From Candidatus Obscuribacterales bacterium (GTDB lineage Bacteria > Cyanobacteriota > Vampirovibrionia > Obscuribacterales > Obscuribacteraceae), in assembly GCA_019637435.1 (NCBI GenBank), contig JAHBVO010000002.1, forward strand, positions 310,001 through 374,000: 64,000 nucleotides of DNA, read 5' to 3'. Made by a program: the position numbers and the translations under genes. Below the pieces are notes generated by a model. That model saw only the letters and a program-made list of their open reading frames with translations, was not told the DNA's origin and did no database searches. This document shows, one piece after another, positions 1 to 10,000 of the stretch; within the stretch, counting starts at the first letter, position 1, and each line of letters begins with the position of its first letter.

Positions 1-965
1 TGATTCTTCTGGGCATCTTCTGGGCTTATTCTGTTTTGAAAACAGGAGCCATCAAGTTTCGTGCGCCGGTCATAATTGCGCTTGCGTATCTTGGTCTGGT
101 GCTACTTTCCTCGGTCAACAATCTGGTGACCTTCTTCTACGGCTATGACACTACCACTCCTTTGAACTCATACATAGTTGGTGAAATCGTCGGCGCCGGG
201 CAGGGATTATTTATGTACGGCGCCGGCGTCTTTCTCCTGTCAGCCGTCGCTCTGGGCGCGTTTCGAATAATTTCGCCACGCACGCATTTGATACCGTACT
301 TTCAGTTTGCGCTCGGTAAAATGTCAGCTAATGCTGAACAGCGAAAGTCGCGGCTGGCGCTGTGGTATGACGCCGCCTTGATCTCGTACACGACACTGGC
401 ATTTTCCATAACCGTCAGCCAACTGCAAGGATTGGTATCACTGGCGATATCACCGTCCGTTCCGATCGGTGAGGTTGGAACGATCGCGAGCCTGACCGGA
501 GTTTACGTTCCTGTCGCCGAGGCCATTCTCGACGCTCTTAAAACAGCCCCAAACGGTCTTGCTCTAATCGTAGTTGTTGTTGGCATGTCCGCGAGATTCG
601 CTCCAGGGTTTTGGAGATTGTTCGCATTTGGTCTGGTTTTAAACCTGATTCTTCCAAGCGCTGAGCGATATTGGCAAGACTACCTCATCAGCGTTGTGCA
701 GAACCTTTTGATGTGTTTATTCATGTATGTTCTGGTAGTAAAACTGGCTCGGAACAACATCCTTGCTTACCTGATGATATTCTCGCTCTACACGTTCATT
801 CCATACTGCAAGGCTATCGCGTTGAACGGAGGCTCTCTCTACATCCCGGAGTTGATAACATTTTTCCTTCTCTTGACCGTGCCGATCCTTTGTATCCTCT
901 GGGTGCAGGTTCGCACTCTGCGGCATAAGGAGAAACCGCTCAGCGAGATTGTCGAAGAGAGCTAG
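1..965 (+). CDS. Multi-pass membrane protein, 5' truncated by window edge
   Basis: The reading frame is open to the left edge: the codons before the first possible TTG start (36) encode a hydrophobic stretch continuous with the protein, so the true start lies upstream of the window. What remains is about 320 residues with roughly seven or eight hydrophobic segments and a short charged C-terminus rich in Glu, Lys and Arg. I recognise no family and no catalytic motif. It ends with TAG at 963-965, one base from the stop codon of the convergent gene at 967. The function is unknown; an integral inner-membrane protein is the only supported statement. Confidence 0.75.
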   Translation, partial: ILLGIFWAYSVLKTGAIKFRAPVIIALAYLGLVLLSSVNNLVTFFYGYDTTTPLNSYIVGEIVGAGQGLFMYGAGVFLLSAVALGAFRIISPRTHLIPYFQFALGKMSANAEQRKSRLALWYDAALISYTTLAFSITVSQLQGLVSLAISPSVPIGEVGTIASLTGVYVPVAEAILDALKTAPNGLALIVVVVGMSARFAPGFWRLFAFGLVLNLILPSAERYWQDYLISVVQNLLMCLFMYVLVVKLARNNILAYLMIFSLYTFIPYCKAIALNGGSLYIPELITFFLLLTVPILCILWVQVRTLRHKEKPLSEIVEES

Positions 966-966
966 C

Positions 967-2091
967 TTACCTTTCCGCTGATTCTTTGGGATCCGGAACA
1001 GCTTCACCGGAAGGTGGTTTATAGCTCGGCAACGGGAACTGAGTTCCGTCTGCCAGCGTCAAAACCGGTTCCAAAATACTCATGTGATAGACGGTCCAGC
1101 GCCGCAGTTTTTCACGGCGAACAATGTGTAATCGCAATTTCGCCGAAGTCAATCTCGGCAGTTGTTTTTCGATTTCAATCGGCGACATGTTTTTGCCGTC
1201 GGCGAGTTTCACTGGTCCGGCATCACGAGGATGCAAATATCGTGCGACCTGTTCTCCAAGCGTCTCTCTAATCGCATCCTCGACGCTTGCATAAATGAAT
1301 GAATCATCGTTTTCGTCTTCACTCGTTGCGTCTTGTTCTTCGCTGTCGATAGGCTTCGAACTCGGTTTCGGTTCAACCTCTTTAGATGCCTCATCCAATT
1401 TCTCGATTTTTTTTATCGCGGATACAGGCAACTGTTTGCCCTTGCTTTCGACGATGAGCAAATTGCGTTTATCTTCAATCGATAGAGATTCGCTGCGGTT
1501 TACCTCGATTTCTTTTTCAGTCGGTTTGTACTCGATGCCTTTGCTGGCTTCCGGTCGTTCAATCGCACCAGGCGCAATCGAAGGACGTAATCTCAACGCA
1601 AAGCCCTTGCGGCTGTCCGTATCCGGATCTTTGATGAAGGCTGAAAACTCGCTTTCTGTCATCGGAATTCCGTACGCCATGTTGAGCGGGAGAAACAGAG
1701 GAGCGTATCTTGATTCTTCGAGCTGCAAGTCTACATCAACGATCACGTCTTCCGGCTTTTGCCAGGGCAAAATGGTGACTGCATTTTTGTCGGGGTGTTT
1801 GATCGCGGTTTCATGCATGTTGGAGTATTTGAATGGTCTGCCCATGAGAAATGCGAGGTTGGGTTCTTGAGCGCTTGCATAAACAAGGTATGAAACCCAA
1901 CCGCCCTTCTTCGGGCAGCGGCAGGTGTTGCCGCCAAACATTTCAACGGTGCCCTTGTAATCTCCCTTTTGTACAGAGGTGAGAAATTGGTTCGCAGTGG
2001 TTTTCGGATCGGCTTCGGAACCACCCGACATCATCGTGTAGAGAACAATCGCCAGTATGACGAGAACCAGGAGTGGATAGAGGATTCGCAT
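967..2091 (-). CDS. Membrane-anchored hypothetical protein
   Basis: The 374-residue protein starts with a single hydrophobic helix (about residues 3-22) followed by a soluble extracytoplasmic region, so it is probably anchored in the inner membrane facing outward. Just after the anchor, residues 30-60 read like the start of an NTF2-like or DUF4878-type fold (an accumulating ANQF...QKGDY...F pattern), followed by a Cys-x-Cys pair near residue 57. The middle third is Lys/Glu-rich and probably disordered, and the C-terminal 100 residues are again folded-looking. No enzyme motif is visible. It is transcribed divergently from the membrane protein at 2203 and convergently with the gene at 1-965. 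Family assignment is not possible from sequence alone. Confidence 0.7.
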   Translation of the reverse strand: MRILYPLLVLVILAIVLYTMMSGGSEADPKTTANQFLTSVQKGDYKGTVEMFGGNTCRCPKKGGWVSYLVYASAQEPNLAFLMGRPFKYSNMHETAIKHPDKNAVTILPWQKPEDVIVDVDLQLEESRYAPLFLPLNMAYGIPMTESEFSAFIKDPDTDSRKGFALRLRPSIAPGAIERPEASKGIEYKPTEKEIEVNRSESLSIEDKRNLLIVESKGKQLPVSAIKKIEKLDEASKEVEPKPSSKPIDSEEQDATSEDENDDSFIYASVEDAIRETLGEQVARYLHPRDAGPVKLADGKNMSPIEIEKQLPRLTSAKLRLHIVRREKLRRWTVYHMSILEPVLTLADGTQFPLPSYKPPSGEAVPDPKESAER

Positions 2092-2202
2092 AAGTGGATT
2101 CTAACAAGAAATTATCGTCACTTTTTCACGTTGGCCACGCAACGTTCTTCGTATGACGATATGCTAGTGACATCCAGTCTAGCACGCGGGGATAGTGACC
2201 TT

Positions 2203-3756
2203 ATGTCAGTGCTCAAAAACGAGTTACTCGTTATCTTTGGAATCCTTACTACGGCAGTTTTCTTGTGGCGATTCTCGCGCGATAAAATCGCGCCTCAATT
2301 GTCCGGGGCAAATTTAGTGCCCTCTTTGAAGGTGCTGCTTGCCATGGTGATTCCGGTTGCCGGATTGATGTGGTTGAGCAGTATGGCGGGACTCGAGTTA
2401 GCTGTTGCTGCTCCGTATTTTGGAGCGGCCGCTCTTCTCCCGTACCTTTTTAGTTCGGTCGGTCTGCCACCATTTCTGAGAGCTTTGCTGCTTCTGGCAA
2501 GTGCTGTAGCATTCACCAGTTTCGTTCCAACCGATCATTATCAGGTCTGTGTCGAGTCTGCCATCGCCGGACTGATTTGTTGGAAATCTGTTGAAAACTT
2601 GCTGGTCAGCCCGGAAAAATCTACGCTAGAAGATTTTGTTCCACCATTCTTGTGGATGGTGACCACCCTCTGGGTGAGAACCGTTGAAGCCGATAACTGG
2701 GTCGCACTGCACCACAACGTTATTCTTGCATCGTTCGTCGCCGCAATTTTTATGCGATGGATTCAGGATCCATTCCTCAAGATCGATAAGCTCTATGTGA
2801 AGCGCGTCTGCCTGGCTATCACAGGCGGGCTGGTTATGCTCATTCTTGTCACCAAGGTCGTTGGCGCACTTGAATTGGCAAAACTGTGTGCGCTGGCCGG
2901 TGGTGGTTATTTACTAGCATACGTACTGCAAGCGCTTGATGTTAGAAGAGAGCATGAATCGCTCGCTCTGAATTCGTTCAAACAATTGCTTTTCATCGGT
3001 ATCTTCACCCTGATAGCCACTCGTATGTTCTTTACTCCCGGGTTGATTGTTCTTGCGATTTCAACAGTAATTGCAACCACATCCGGTGCCGCGTTGATGG
3101 CAGGTCTCTATTTCGGTTCATACATCCTATTGCAAACCTTTATCTTCAGGTTCAACAGCAATATGACCGGCATCAATATCATGCATTCGTACACGAGTGC
3201 GGCATTATATGCCGGCTTATTCATCGCGATTACCGCCTCTCTTCTCCTGCGCGAGCGCATGGATAATCGCGCCAGGGCATTGCTGTTTATCTCAGCTGGA
3301 TTGATGGCGCCCGCAGCAACCAGTTATTTCTTGCACGCAGAACCTGCGGCGAGCTTATTGGTCGCGGTCCTGGTCGGTACGATCATCATCGGCATCTTCT
3401 GCCGTGCGCTTGCGAATGCCCATTGGAAAGGGTATGAGAACGTCATGCTCACGCCTGCGATGATGATCGCTTTTGGTTTGCTCACCGGTGAATTGATCAC
3501 AAGTGGAAATTCGGCTGACGCGCAGCAGCGCTACACCGTTCTCCTCGGTCTTGGCGTGGCTGCCACTGCTGTCCTTGGCATCGCCTCATTCCTGTCGAGG
3601 CAAAATCAAGATGGTCCGGAACTCACAGCTCCGACAATTACGGTCGAGGACGCGTCACTGACGCCGAAGGATCCTAAAGTTATTGAGCCGTCCGACATGG
3701 AAGTGAAAGAACCGTCGTCCGAAGAAGAGAAGAAAGAACAATCGACTGAGGCTTAA
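2203..3756 (+). CDS. Large polytopic membrane protein of unknown function
   Basis: The frame is open from 1969, but the upstream part overlaps the antisense gene starting at 2091 and is hydrophilic. The ATG at 2203 (or the one at 2161) is the likely start, with a GGGGA stretch near 2190 as a possible Shine-Dalgarno. From 2203 the protein has 517 residues, with about twelve to fourteen hydrophobic segments over residues 1-455 and an acidic Glu/Lys/Pro-rich cytoplasmic-type tail of about 50 residues. It has no transporter signature, glycosyltransferase motif or conserved charged residues inside helices that I can name. The tail and the multiple helices recall O-antigen ligase-like or DUF2157-like proteins, but I cannot support either. 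Confidence 0.75.
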   Translation: MSVLKNELLVIFGILTTAVFLWRFSRDKIAPQLSGANLVPSLKVLLAMVIPVAGLMWLSSMAGLELAVAAPYFGAAALLPYLFSSVGLPPFLRALLLLASAVAFTSFVPTDHYQVCVESAIAGLICWKSVENLLVSPEKSTLEDFVPPFLWMVTTLWVRTVEADNWVALHHNVILASFVAAIFMRWIQDPFLKIDKLYVKRVCLAITGGLVMLILVTKVVGALELAKLCALAGGGYLLAYVLQALDVRREHESLALNSFKQLLFIGIFTLIATRMFFTPGLIVLAISTVIATTSGAALMAGLYFGSYILLQTFIFRFNSNMTGINIMHSYTSAALYAGLFIAITASLLLRERMDNRARALLFISAGLMAPAATSYFLHAEPAASLLVAVLVGTIIIGIFCRALANAHWKGYENVMLTPAMMIAFGLLTGELITSGNSADAQQRYTVLLGLGVAATAVLGIASFLSRQNQDGPELTAPTITVEDASLTPKDPKVIEPSDMEVKEPSSEEEKKEQSTEA

Positions 3757-3871
3757 GTTTCAGCTCAGGCCGAATGCACGGGACTGAGGCATAATAGTAG
3801 TCAGCGAATCTATGATTCGTGTGGAATCACGGCGACTCCGAAAGGTAAACGCCAATTGCAAAGGGCTGGCT

Positions 3872-4909
3872 ATGTCCGACGACTTCTCAGATGAAGATAT
3901 TCAGTGCCCCGGTTGGGACGCGATTGATAGTTCCACCAACGCTATTTACGGCGAGCAGGAGCCGCTCCACTTTGGAACGCTGGTAAAGTATGCACTTGGT
4001 GGCCCCGACCCGCTGGATGGCTTCTCCGTTTTCAAATCCGAGAAAGACCGACCTCACTGGCACTATGTGACGTACGGTTTCAGCGAGCTCTACGAGAAAG
4101 AGAGCGAGGACCCGGCTTGCAGTGGGTATGGTTTCGAGCTGACCATGCGCGTTCCCATCGAATCGGATGAGCCGCCGATGTGGGTAATGAATTTCTTTCA
4201 GAATATTGCCCGCTACGTTTTCGGTAGCGGGAATACCTTTGAATCGGGACATTACATGGATGCGAACGGTCCACTGTGTCTGGAGACGGAGACCGACATC
4301 ACGGCAATGGTTTTCGCTGAAGATCCTGAGATGCCGAGTAAGGACACTCCAAACGGACGTGTCACTTTTCTGCAGGTCGTTGGTATTACGCGCGATGAAT
4401 TGAAGGCGATTAAACAGTGGCATTCAATGCCGGTGCTGAAGTTGCTTGCCCGTGACAATCCGTTATTAATAACTGATTTGAAACGTGTTTCAATTATGAC
4501 GCAACCGGATGTGGTGGCAGCCGTAAATGAAGGCACGACTCGTGATGGCTCATCCACTGGCATGCTCTTTGTTGATCCGTTGAATTGGAAGATTGCCGGA
4601 ATGCCGCGCAAGAGTTGCACGATTTCTGTCGGCTCGCTGATCGTGCCGGAACTCAAGGCGATTGTACCCGCCCGACTCGGTCATGATAAGCCGCTGATGT
4701 TGTTCGGCAACGATGCGAGAATTTCGCTAGTGCCCGCTTCCGAGACTAAGTTCGAACCGGATGATGCTGGTCTTCGTTTGGAACTGACGAAGTCTGACAT
4801 GAAAGTTTTTATGGAAGAGATGCAGGCAGCTGCTGGAGTCTATGATGTCTTGCCTGGAGTTAAGGTCGAAGTGATCAAACAGGTGATTCAGGATGCGGAC
4901 GCGGGCTAG
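3872..4909 (+). CDS. Suppressor of fused (SUFU) domain protein
   Basis: The 345-residue protein is recognised as a SUFU-domain protein by its N-terminal half: an H-W-H-Y-V-T-Y-G-F-S-E-L core (about residues 60-72), then the GYGFELTMRVP element (about 88-98) and the W-x-x-x-x-x-Q-x-x-A-R-Y-V helix. The frame extends upstream to 3812, but the ATG at 3872 is preceded at 3860-3865 by AAAGGG at proper spacing and is preferred. In animals SUFU binds Gli transcription factors. In bacteria the superfamily is known mostly as candidate immunity proteins of polymorphic toxins and as stand-alone proteins of unknown role. No toxin-like gene is adjacent; the next gene (4921) follows after about 11 bases and encodes a secreted protein, so the two may be co-transcribed. 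Confidence 0.85.
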   Translation: MSDDFSDEDIQCPGWDAIDSSTNAIYGEQEPLHFGTLVKYALGGPDPLDGFSVFKSEKDRPHWHYVTYGFSELYEKESEDPACSGYGFELTMRVPIESDEPPMWVMNFFQNIARYVFGSGNTFESGHYMDANGPLCLETETDITAMVFAEDPEMPSKDTPNGRVTFLQVVGITRDELKAIKQWHSMPVLKLLARDNPLLITDLKRVSIMTQPDVVAAVNEGTTRDGSSTGMLFVDPLNWKIAGMPRKSCTISVGSLIVPELKAIVPARLGHDKPLMLFGNDARISLVPASETKFEPDDAGLRLELTKSDMKVFMEEMQAAAGVYDVLPGVKVEVIKQVIQDADAG

Positions 4910-4920
4910 TTTGTCGGGTG

Positions 4921-5742
4921 ATGCGGATGAATCTATATTTGTGGAAATCGGTCACGCTCCTCAGTTGTTTTGTGGTTTTCGAATTGATGGCTTCGCCTGC
5001 GAATGCTGACGACGCCTGGATATTTAAACAGCAGCGTGCCGGTGAACCGCTTGAAGTAATCGTGAGCAAGAACGCCGTCAAAGCCACCTTGCCTTCGCGA
5101 GGCTGGGCAATGGTCGCGGCGGCGCCGGACTGGACCGCAAAAACTTTCAATACGCACTCGAAACTATATTTCGATGTGCCTTACAAAAGCTGGGTGAGGA
5201 TGAGCTGTATAGACCGGTTCACTGATGCGTTGGAAGTCTACGAACATGCCGATAAGTTGCAAACGCTGCTGTCGAAGACTGAAGGAACGGGCGATACTGC
5301 TCGTCTTCGCGTTATCTACAAGGCTCGAGGCGAGGAGGTTGGCGGTAAGTCCTGGATTGGGGGCATGAGCTCGCTCGACAAGAAAATCGATAACACCAAG
5401 CCCGAGCGCGTCAAAGATTATACTTGCATGTATGCCTCGAAAATTGGCTGTGAGCAAGCCTTCAAAGTGCTCTGCTCGCTTTCGATTGTGCCGCCGAATG
5501 CAGGCGTTCCGCTTAGATATTGTGCGAATCTCGAAAATGGTCAAACTCTTGTTCGTCTTGCAACATTTTCGGCTAAACCGTTTAAATCAGACAAATCGAC
5601 TTTCGCCGTACCGCGCGGTCTTGCTAAAGCCGAGAACCAGCGCCAAGTCGCGATAGGCGTTGATAAGCAGGGTTTGGATGAAATGATGAACGGTTTCGAT
5701 CTTGGTCGCCCGCTTGGTAAAAGCAAAAAACTAGGCAACTGA
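4921..5742 (+). CDS. Secreted protein, paralogue of the 36300-37190 product
   Basis: This 273-residue protein has an N-terminal signal peptide (hydrophobic core about residues 9-22, Ala-x-Ala-type cleavage around residue 29) and no further membrane segment, so it should be periplasmic or exported. GTG 4918, ATG 4921 and ATG 4927 are possible starts. The mature part shares a recognisable pattern with the protein at 36300-37190: an I-x-x-Q-Q opening strand, V-A-x-A-P-D-W followed by an F-N-x-x-x-x-x-Y segment, and a C-terminal block containing a P-x-x-x-G-x-P-L motif. Both have about the same length, which argues for a common secreted family that I cannot name. It follows the SUFU gene closely (11 bases). 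Confidence 0.75.
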   Translation: MRMNLYLWKSVTLLSCFVVFELMASPANADDAWIFKQQRAGEPLEVIVSKNAVKATLPSRGWAMVAAAPDWTAKTFNTHSKLYFDVPYKSWVRMSCIDRFTDALEVYEHADKLQTLLSKTEGTGDTARLRVIYKARGEEVGGKSWIGGMSSLDKKIDNTKPERVKDYTCMYASKIGCEQAFKVLCSLSIVPPNAGVPLRYCANLENGQTLVRLATFSAKPFKSDKSTFAVPRGLAKAENQRQVAIGVDKQGLDEMMNGFDLGRPLGKSKKLGN

Positions 5743-5804
5743 CGTTTCAGTTCAAACGTTTCGATTCAATAGAAGCGGACTCTCACCCTGACTCATGCGC
5801 AATT

Positions 5805-6257
5805 CTATTTGGTGTTTTGCCCGAAGGTCATGCCTTGAAATCCTGCATCGCCGCCGATTGCGGGATTGCTTTCGCGTTTCTTCGCAGCTTCGATAGTCTT
5901 GAACTCTGGTGAAAATGCCATCACTTCAATCAAAATTCCCACTAATGTAGCGCTTAACAGGAGCGGGATAAGAAACGTGCGTTCGAATTTCGATACTTGC
6001 AATTTGTCCTTTACGCAGAGAGCAATCACTAGCATCACCAGTGGTGCCAGGCTGACCCAGAGGTGTTGCGTGTGGAATTGCTGGCGCTCCTGCCAGACCC
6101 AGCCTAAGACTATGCTCGTAAATACTAGCGAAGCTGCGATGGCTTTGAACGATACGCCTTTCGATGTCGTAAGTCTAACGAGCGCCCAGATTACAATTGC
6201 AATATCGAAGGCGCCAAGCCCCTGCGCTCCGAACATCCAGAAATAGAATGTGTCCAT
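5805..6257 (-). CDS. Small four-helix membrane protein
   Basis: This is a 150-residue protein with about four hydrophobic helices and a hydrophilic C-terminal tail of about 35 residues. The frame begins with a TTG at 6278, but ATG 6257 gives a more usual start. No family is recognised. It is convergent with the secreted-protein gene ending at 5742 and is followed on the same strand by nothing. The gap to the upstream VanW gene (6258-6359) contains no clear promoter. Its role is unknown. Confidence 0.65.
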   Translation of the reverse strand: MDTFYFWMFGAQGLGAFDIAIVIWALVRLTTSKGVSFKAIAASLVFTSIVLGWVWQERQQFHTQHLWVSLAPLVMLVIALCVKDKLQVSKFERTFLIPLLLSATLVGILIEVMAFSPEFKTIEAAKKRESNPAIGGDAGFQGMTFGQNTK

Positions 6258-6359
6258 AAACTCGATTATCCCAGGCAATCGTCACACGGCATCACCTGAA
6301 CAACAGATACCCGAATGACCGAATTGAGTAACAGGACTCCTGGTTTATTATACCCGTAG

Positions 6360-7025
6360 CTAATTATTTCTGGTGCGATCGTACAAATCTTGCGAAACTG
6401 GCTCCAGTGCATCGCCCTTCTGGAGATACACAGCTACTGCGACTTGCGTTGCGGACGCTGGATTTTCCTTGCGAATAATCCTTCGAGATAGGGCGTTCTT
6501 CGAACCCAGAATTGAAACGTCTACGCTGTAGAAGTTCGCTTTGCACTGAATTTTGACAGGTTCGTTCGTCTCATTTTTGAACTTCAAATCCTGGCGTCCG
6601 TACCATACCGTGGCGTCAAGCCCGGGAAGGACCGTGGAGATCGTTCGCGAATGAGGAGTTCGTTCCTCAATCTTTAAACCGGATTCAAGTGCCGCTTTGT
6701 AGATCAGTGATGAAACCAAACAGACGCCACCGCCCTCGGTGCTGGCCGTTCCATTACCTAAGTAGGTCGGCGCGGCAACGAAACCTCGTTCGTATGTTCG
6801 CGGTCCGACGACGCGATTGAATGAGAACGTTTCGCCCGGACGAAGAACATATTCGTCGATTCTTCGACAAGCCTGTCCGATATTGATCTTTGACTTGCGG
6901 TTCAAAGAGGTGATTCTGCTGTGAGCCTGCCCGACTGTAGTTTGGCACGGTCGATCTTGCCAGTAACACAGAAGTATCACGAGAGGCAGAAGTATGATCA
7001 GATAGGACTTGTCCATCTTGATCAT
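6360..7025 (-). CDS. VanW-family protein
   Basis: This 221-residue protein has an N-terminal membrane anchor or uncleaved signal (about residues 7-22) and a VanW domain. The diagnostic stretches are P-G-E-T-F-S-F-N (about 62-69), V-G-P-R-T-x-x-R-G-F (about 72-81), the G-G-G-V-C-x-x-S-S segment with x-x-x-Y-K-A-A-L (about 97-112), E-R-x-x-H-S (about 120-125), D-A-T-V-W-Y-G and D-L-K-F-K-N. VanW proteins occur beside vancomycin-resistance and wall-associated genes; no biochemical activity is firmly established. The start codon overlaps the stop of the alpha-2-macroglobulin gene by an ATGA junction (7022-7025), implying translational coupling, so this is the last gene of a three-gene envelope operon. 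Confidence 0.88.
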   Translation of the reverse strand: MIKMDKSYLIILLPLVILLCYWQDRPCQTTVGQAHSRITSLNRKSKINIGQACRRIDEYVLRPGETFSFNRVVGPRTYERGFVAAPTYLGNGTASTEGGGVCLVSSLIYKAALESGLKIEERTPHSRTISTVLPGLDATVWYGRQDLKFKNETNEPVKIQCKANFYSVDVSILGSKNALSRRIIRKENPASATQVAVAVYLQKGDALEPVSQDLYDRTRNN

Positions 7026-10000
7026 TTTATTGTCAGCTCCTCAGACACTGTGTAGCCACGGATGAGCTTGGTGTACATTCCAGCTAGCGAGACTGGGTTG
7101 ACGTTGACCTTGCCCGGAAGCTCCATTCTTAACAGGCAGCTGAACTCTTTCTTGCCTGCCGGAATAGTCGTGCCGAAAAATACGATTTTATCGTCCAGGA
7201 TATCCTGGTGTGACCACCATGTTCCACCCCAGTCACCGGATATAGTGGCGCTTGAATCTGAACCTTCGTCTACCGCTTGTTGGGCGCCGCGGCTCTTAAC
7301 CACTTCAGCACCGCTAGGCAGCGGGCATTCTACGATCACATATGGCATCGAAATCGGGCTGTCGACCAATACCTTCATCAGTATGGTTTCGCCTGCTTTG
7401 ATGGTGCCGCCGTTGAAGGGTTTCGAAACCACTTTCAAAACGCCGTCAGTTCCCGCCGGTTGAGATTCGAGCCGGTAGAATGTGCGCGACATCGTCAGAC
7501 CGGCCGGGCTGTTCTTTACCGGTACCGCTTCCCCAGGTTTCATTGTTTTCGTGTAGCTGAGAATGGTGTTGTAATACAGCTTACCCATTCCGACTTTCTG
7601 CAGCTGAACAGCTCCAGTGGCAGGTTTAAAAGTCGGTAGCGCGAATGATTTTTCTTTGCTGAAACGCTCGCCGCCGGAGAAAGAAATTTCTGTTTGCAGC
7701 ACGTTGTCCATAAGGACCCTGGCCGAAACCGTCTCTCCGCTGTTCGCGGCGCTCATGAGAGCGTCGTCCAGGAGGGCGCGCAGAACCTCGCTGGTTGTCT
7801 TGGTATTGCACCAGCCGTCGCGATCGCGATGAAGCATCATCCACATCTTTATCTGCTCCAGCAGGTCTGTTTTGTCAGCCTTATTAGCCAACATTGCGCG
7901 GAAAGCCAGCGCCGTTGTTTCCTCTCCTGTGTAGCGATAGGACCAGTCAGTAACACCAACCAGTTTCAATCGCTTCAACATCGCATCAGTGTGTTCCCAG
8001 TCAACCGTAGCATCTGATTTGTTAGCGATTGCTATCAAACGATCACTGGCTTTTTGAGCGGCTTCTGTTTCGCCCAGGTTTTTGAACGCAAGTGCTGCGT
8101 ATGCTAACGGTTCAGGCGTGAAAGCTGGTATCTCTTTCTTTAGCCACGCAACCACAGATGGTGTCGGTTTAGCCTTATAGACGCTCATGCAATAAACCAA
8201 TCGAGCCATATCGCACCGGCGCGTTTCGGCGTTCCAGTCTTTAACGAGCTTCGGATCGGACAGCTGTTTCTCGAGTGCAGTAGTGTTGTCCTGCAGCCAC
8301 TTCAGACCACGAGTTTGCATTGATTGATCTACGCTGTAACCGGCGTCTTTAAGGAGATAGAGACCTTCGAGAACAAGCGAAGTCATATAAGGATCGCTAG
8401 CGTCGTCCTTCCACCAGCCCCAACCGCCGTCGGAATGTTGATGTTCAGACAGTTTCGCCATTCCCATCTGACGAACCTTCTCGAATCGTTTAATCGATTC
8501 TGGAAGCAATGGAACGTTCAACTTCTTGTTCAACTGCATCGCGACGATTGATGGCATAAAGCGCGACATCGTTTGCTCTGTACAACCGTATGGGTAGTCG
8601 ATCAGCGAGTCGAAAGTGCCCTGCACCTGACCGATCACCGATCCGGCAAGATTTACTTGCATCTTGGGTGAGAAAACCTGTCCCACCTCGGCGTGCGAAA
8701 TCTGAACTGAAGGAACCGCATCTGTTAGAACGCCGGAGTCTGCATTGAAGAGCGGGATGCCCAGTGAGTTTACGGGCAGTTTCCTCTCCAGGTAATCTCC
8801 GCCCGTCTGACCTTGAGCTTTCACGCGAATCATGCCGACACCAGGTTTTGCAATCGATACGGGCCAGGTGAATTTGCCAACCTTCTCAGGTTCAACTGAT
8901 AGATTCTGTGCTAGCGGCAGATTGGTTTTGAACTGATCGGAAATCGTGAGAGTGAGAGTGATGTTTTGTTTTTGATCCGAGTAGTTGTGAACCACCGCGG
9001 AAATTTCGCCGCCGTCACCTTCGGTGTAGAAGCGTGGCAACGCGAGACGCGCGATGATGTCTTGCGTCACCAGGATTGATTGAGTTGTGGCACCGACATC
9101 GCAATTCATGCTGACACCGCGGACAGTGGCGCGCCAGGTGGTGAGATTGTCGGGAAGTACAACATTGGCGGTCACCACACCTTTCGAATCGGTCACCAGG
9201 TGGGGAAGCCATGCTGCCGTGTCCTTGAAATTCTTACGCAGCTTGGGTTCGTCCAGCGTTTTGTCCGGACCACCAGAATAACTCTCCGGGAAAGAGCAGA
9301 ATGTGCTAACTCGATTGGAGCGCTGGTTGTAGAACTTCTTGCGTATATCGCCAGCGTTTTCCGGCCTGATGCTGTAGATGCTCTCATCGACAACGCCCAG
9401 TGAGACTTCCGTATTCGGTGCCGGTCGACCATCTTCATACGTCGCCTTAATCGTATACTTAGCTGTCTCGCCGGCTTTGTATTTGGGTTTGTCAGTTTCG
9501 ATAGCGAGCTTCAAGAAGTGATCTTTGGGTGAAACCTTGAGCATCTCCGTGCTTGCGTAGAACTGCTTTTTCTTTGCGACCATGGTTACGCCCACGAAGA
9601 CATTGGGCGCGTATGCCTTGTCGATCGGAATCTCCACCAGATTCGCAGTTGCTTTGAGCGGAACAATGCGGTGGCTATATAGAGTTGTTCCTTCTACGGT
9701 GACAAGCGCGTCGTAGCCTTCCTTGCCGGTAAACGGACCGGAAATCATCACGCGGGCGGTTTCACCGACTGTATAAACGCTCTTGTTGAGGGAAATTTTG
9801 AAAGACTGCTTTTCGGAGTCGCCGCGATAGAACGGGTACGAATCGCTTGCTACCCAAATAGAGCCGGTATCAAGTATGGTGTCACCCTTGGCGTCTCTGG
9901 CCGTGGCTGTGATGTAAAAAGTGTCGGTCGGCCATTGCGTGCCGGCGTTTGCTTTGAAGAGGACTTTGCCGTCTGGTCCGGTCGTCACGTCGCCTTCGTT

